From positions 124,001-188,000 of the forward strand of contig CAYXDO010000001.1 in assembly GCA_964463485.1 (NCBI GenBank): DNA of 64,000 bases, written 5' to 3'. Below the pieces are notes generated by a model, which was not told the DNA's origin, ran no database searches, and saw only the letters and a program-made list of their open reading frames with translations. The DNA is from CAYXDO01 sp964463485. Its GTDB lineage: Bacteria > Myxococcota > Kuafuiibacteriia > Kuafuiibacteriales > Kuafuiibacteriaceae. Of this stretch, positions 61,419 to 64,000 are shown in pieces. Positions within the stretch are counted from its first letter, which is position 1, and each line of letters begins with the position of its first letter. A program made the translations under genes and the position numbers.

Positions 61419-62389
61419 AGAATCGCAAGCTTGGAAAGACCGGGCTCGAGGTCAGCGAGATTGGCTTTGGTGGATGGGCGATCGGAGGCTACTCGTGGGG
61501 CCCGCAAAAGGACGTGGATTCACGCGCGGCGCTGTCCACGGCGTACGAGCTCGGAGTCAACCTCTTCGACACGGCGTTGGTCTACGGCTACGGAATGTCC
61601 GAGCGTTTGGTGGGTGAGTTCGTTCGATCGACGGGAGCGCGGGAGCGCCTCGTGGTCGCCACGAAGATCAACCCGATGAACTGGGAGTTCCCGGCGTCCG
61701 ACGTGGGCGTCGATCAAGTCTTTCCTCCGCACCACATCAAGCAGGCGCTGAACGAGAGCTTGCGGAACCTGAAGCTCGAGTACGTCGATCTGATCTCTCT
61801 TCACGTGTATGCCGAGAACTTCGCGGACGACTTGGCCTGGCTGGACACGCTCGATTCGCTCAAACAAGTCGGCAAGCTGAGGCACATCGGGGTGTCCGTG
61901 AACAGCTTCCAGCCGAACGCTGCGCTTCGAATCGTCGAGACGGGGCGGGTCGATGTGATCACGGTGCACTACAACGTCTTCGAACAAGCGCCGGCGGACA
62001 GGCTCTTTGCGGCGGTAGCAAAAACGGGCGTTGGGCTCCTGATTCGATCGCCGCTCGAGTTTTCAGCGCTGACGGGTGACCTTCTGGAGGACGTGCGTTT
62101 TTCGGAAGGAGACCATCGCGCCGCGTACTTCGCGGGCGATCGACTGCGCAAGACGGTGAGTCGCGTGGAGTCCCTGCGGCCGGTGCTCGAGGGCGCGGCC
62201 GGCTCGATGACGCTGGGCGCGTTGCGTTTCGCGCTGTCGTGTCCGGACGTCTCGAGTGTGTTGGTCGGGATGCGCAATGCGGAGCAAGCGCGGGAGAACG
62301 TTCGTGCGTCCGACGACGGTCCGCTGTCGAGTGAGGTGCTCTCCACCCTTTTGCGGCATCGGTGGGACCGAACGGAAGCGCGGTGGTGA
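61415..62389 (+). CDS. aldo/keto reductase
   Basis: 324 residues from GTG in the GTGA overlap, with GGAGGAG upstream. The TIM-barrel NADPH-binding family motifs are KLGKTGLEVSEIGFGGW, NLFDTALVYGYGMSERLVGE (catalytic Asp and Tyr), VATKINPM (Lys) and DLISLHVYAENF (His), with a C-terminal SCPDVSSVLVGMRNAEQARE. Close in length and pattern to the voltage-gated potassium-channel-beta/general stress 69-like group. The substrate is unknown. Confidence 0.92.
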   Translation: MKNRKLGKTGLEVSEIGFGGWAIGGYSWGPQKDVDSRAALSTAYELGVNLFDTALVYGYGMSERLVGEFVRSTGARERLVVATKINPMNWEFPASDVGVDQVFPPHHIKQALNESLRNLKLEYVDLISLHVYAENFADDLAWLDTLDSLKQVGKLRHIGVSVNSFQPNAALRIVETGRVDVITVHYNVFEQAPADRLFAAVAKTGVGLLIRSPLEFSALTGDLLEDVRFSEGDHRAAYFAGDRLRKTVSRVESLRPVLEGAAGSMTLGALRFALSCPDVSSVLVGMRNAEQARENVRASDDGPLSSEVLSTLLRHRWDRTEARW

Positions 62390-62438
62390 GCTCAAACCTC
62401 GTGCTTGACACCGAAGATTCGAGGTATCGTCGACGCAG

Positions 62439-62990
62439 GTGGCTTTCGTCGACCAAAAGCGGAATCGATTGATTCTCAAAGCCGTGCTCACCGGGCCTCC
62501 CGCTGTGGGCAAGACAGAGCGGATCGAGCAACTCCGCGCGGTCGGATCGGGCACTCGGTTCGGGTCGAAGACGCGCGGGTTCACGGAGATGGCCTCGCTC
62601 GAGCTTGCCACGGAGAGTAGCCGTCGAACGGTCGAAATCGAAGTCTACGAGTGGCACGGTCCGGAGCGCGCCGACATTCGAGAGAGCGCGTTGTTCACAG
62701 GTCTGGACGGCGTGGTGTTCATCGCCGACGCACGTGAGGATCGATATGTGGACACGAGGGGCATGTTCAAATTCCTGAACGAGACGGCTGGGAAGACCAA
62801 GATCGTGCGGCTACCGGCCATCATGATGCTGTCGCGTCAAGACGAAGGGCTGCTTCGCCTGCCGATGATTTCAAAGGAGCTTCAGGGGCCCACGTGGAGT
62901 CAGCTCCTCGACATCAACCACGATCAGCCGGAGCCGTTCATCGAGGCGATTCGCCTGCTCGGCGAGCTCATGGTCGCGCGCGCGCTTTGA
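62439..62990 (+). CDS. MglA-like small Ras-type GTPase
   Basis: 183 residues from GTG. The P-loop is TGPPAVGKTE; the switch II position has VYEWHGPE where Ras has DTAGQE and MglA YTVPGQ; then LDGVVFIADAREDRYVDTRG is MglA-like. The base-specificity motif is LSRQDE instead of NKxD, so guanine specificity may be altered. It is in the polarity/motility GTPase family of Myxococcota; partners such as MglB are not in the window. Convergent with, and overlapping by 23 bp, the membrane TPR protein gene. Confidence 0.8.
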   Translation: MAFVDQKRNRLILKAVLTGPPAVGKTERIEQLRAVGSGTRFGSKTRGFTEMASLELATESSRRTVEIEVYEWHGPERADIRESALFTGLDGVVFIADAREDRYVDTRGMFKFLNETAGKTKIVRLPAIMMLSRQDEGLLRLPMISKELQGPTWSQLLDINHDQPEPFIEAIRLLGELMVARAL

Positions 62991-63363
62991 GCAGAGCCTC
63001 GATCGCGACCTTCTCCTCGGCGATGGTGCTCGAAGCAGCGACCTTGGCGAGGTGATGGGCAGCTCCGACCCGACCTTCGAGCGCGAGCAGAGCGGCAGCG
63101 AGCCGGTGACACTCGATACTGTCGAATCGTTCGATACACGACTCGAGCTCAGACTCGGCGTCGTCGATGCGTCCTTCGCGAACGGCGCGAGTGGCGGCGT
63201 CGATGTGGCGGCGGGCTTCGATCGTGGGTTGCGACATTGGCGAGCGTGCGACCGCGACGGGCCCGCGTTCGGCTCGGGCCCACACCACCACGCCGCCGAC
63301 GGCGAGGCCGATGGCGAGGCCGGACAGCACCACGGCAGGTCTGAGCGCGGGGGCTTTGGCCAC
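62968..63363 (-). CDS. single-pass membrane protein with TPR-like tail
   Basis: 131 residues from GTG at 63363. One membrane helix (RPAVVLSGLAIGLAVGGVVVW), then a periplasmic or cytoplasmic helical tail: EARRHIDAATRAVREGRIDD, SELESCIERFDSIECHRLAA, and KVAASSTIAEEKVAIEALLK, matching two to three TPR pairs. No catalytic motif. Divergent from the Ser/Thr kinase gene with only 32 bp between, so they may share control and function. Confidence 0.72.
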   Translation of the reverse strand: MAKAPALRPAVVLSGLAIGLAVGGVVVWARAERGPVAVARSPMSQPTIEARRHIDAATRAVREGRIDDAESELESCIERFDSIECHRLAAALLALEGRVGAAHHLAKVAASSTIAEEKVAIEALLKARARP

Positions 63364-63395
63364 GGCGGGGCATGATACTCCGCCGCCTCGGAAGT

Positions 63396-64000
63396 GTGGC
63401 ACTTGCGGGCGACTCGTTGCGCAATGATGATGCGCCCGTGGCCTTGCTGGCCGACCTCGATCTCGGTGATCCAAAGGTCCCGCTCCCCGAAAAGATCGGT
63501 CGCTTTCGCATCGCGGGCCGGCTGGGGCGCGGGGGTATGGGCGTCGTTTTGGACGCGCAAGCTCCGGACGGTCGACTCGTCGCGCTCAAGTTGATTCGAC
63601 CTCAAACGGATTCGGACCGTCAAAAGACACTCAACGCTCGCTTGTTGCGTGAGGCTCGAATTCTCGAGCGCATTCACCATCCGGGAATCGTGGGTCTCGT
63701 CGAATCGGGCGAAGTCGACGGCGTGGCTTACTTGGCGATGGAACGGGTGGAAGGTGTGACTCTACACGCCATTCGAAAGAAGGCGCCGCTCGACAAGGAA
63801 GCGCTCGTGACTCTCGCGCTGCAACTCACCGAGGCCCTCGGACACCTACACGAAGCCGGCGTCGTTCATCGCGACGTCAAGCCTGGCAACGTGTTGGTCC
63901 GCGCAGATGGGAGGGTCGTCCTCGCCGACTTCGGAATCGCGCGCCACCAGGAAGCCACCGGAATTACCAGAGTCGGCGAGGTCGTGGGCAGCGCGGGCTT
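63396..64000 (+). CDS. Hanks-type Ser/Thr protein kinase, N-terminal part (runs off right edge)
   Basis: About 201 codons to the window edge. The glycine loop is GRLGRGGMGVVLDA, the ATP lysine is in VALKLI, and the catalytic loop HRDVKPGNVLV and metal motif DFGIARHQEA are intact, so the kinase should be active. The N-terminal ~30 residues before the domain are unstructured. It starts at GTG 63396 (a GTG at 63438 is the shorter option). Myxobacteria carry dozens of such kinases, often beside TPR proteins, as here. Confidence 0.92.
   Translation, partial: MALAGDSLRNDDAPVALLADLDLGDPKVPLPEKIGRFRIAGRLGRGGMGVVLDAQAPDGRLVALKLIRPQTDSDRQKTLNARLLREARILERIHHPGIVGLVESGEVDGVAYLAMERVEGVTLHAIRKKAPLDKEALVTLALQLTEALGHLHEAGVVHRDVKPGNVLVRADGRVVLADFGIARHQEATGITRVGEVVGSAG

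Overview
The window is high-GC bacterial DNA with strong codon-position bias and almost no non-coding space. Its gene content points to a myxobacterium-like member of the Myxococcota, probably on the Polyangiales/Sandaracinaceae side. Supporting this are many lipoproteins with Cys-rich or Asp/Gly-rich linkers, a MYXO-CTERM-type tail, RCC1 and LVIVD-like propeller lipoproteins, an MglA-like small GTPase, a Hanks-type Ser/Thr kinase, an ECF sigma/membrane-protein pair, and a type IV pilus cluster in the order pilB-pilT-pilC-pilS. No rRNA, tRNA, CRISPR array, prophage or insertion sequence was recognised. The species call is inference.

Layout. 1-2.8 kb: a GDPD-like fragment and a metallo-beta-lactamase-fold lipoprotein-like enzyme on the minus strand, facing hemL. 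2.8-8.4 kb: a PD-(D/E)XK-like protein with a 12-bp tandem repeat, a Cys-rich lipoprotein and a very large patatin. 8.4-17.2 kb: an M32 carboxypeptidase, then a compact plus-strand cluster of AGE-type epimerase, STAS, glycogen-debranching enzyme, STAS, anti-sigma-type ATPase and cNMP/GAF/PP2C phosphatase. Its gene set matches the icfG carbon-metabolism partner-switching cluster of cyanobacteria. 17.3-26.5 kb: a run of secreted or surface proteins with two copies of a palindromic intergenic repeat. 26.5-29.2 kb: a double-glycine-leader small peptide, then a minus-strand group of exported protein, ECF sigma factor and membrane anti-sigma-like protein. 29.3-32.1 kb: a zinc-ribbon protein overlapping a divergent SelO-like pseudokinase.

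32-43 kb is mostly housekeeping: GNAT acetyltransferase, PLP aminotransferase, TerC, RNase R and MutS2, with small lipoproteins between, then a three-gene minus operon (VWA lipoprotein, CX4CH lipoprotein, TPR protein) that ends at a plausible intrinsic terminator. 43.4-49.3 kb is the pilus cluster (pilB, pilT, pilC, pilS-like kinase) without pilR or pilA. 49.6-54.5 kb holds ribF and a 1284-residue fusion: a subtilase-like domain that has lost all three catalytic residues, a beta-propeller, a MYXO-CTERM-like tail, and an in-frame alpha/beta hydrolase. 54.6-64 kb holds a P-loop protein, GtrA, an L,D-transpeptidase, a zinc-ribbon/TPR protein, queF with a methyltransferase, a small membrane protein with an aldo-keto reductase, an MglA-like GTPase and the start of a Ser/Thr kinase.

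Functionally, the most coherent unit is the 10.1-17.2 kb cluster. Two STAS antagonists, one kinase-type ATPase and one PP2C phosphatase form a complete partner switch physically joined to two carbohydrate-active enzymes. The most unusual single genes are the pseudo-subtilase fusion and the SelO-like protein. Start codons were set by Shine-Dalgarno sites, signal peptides and gene overlaps, so several differ from the longest reading frame.
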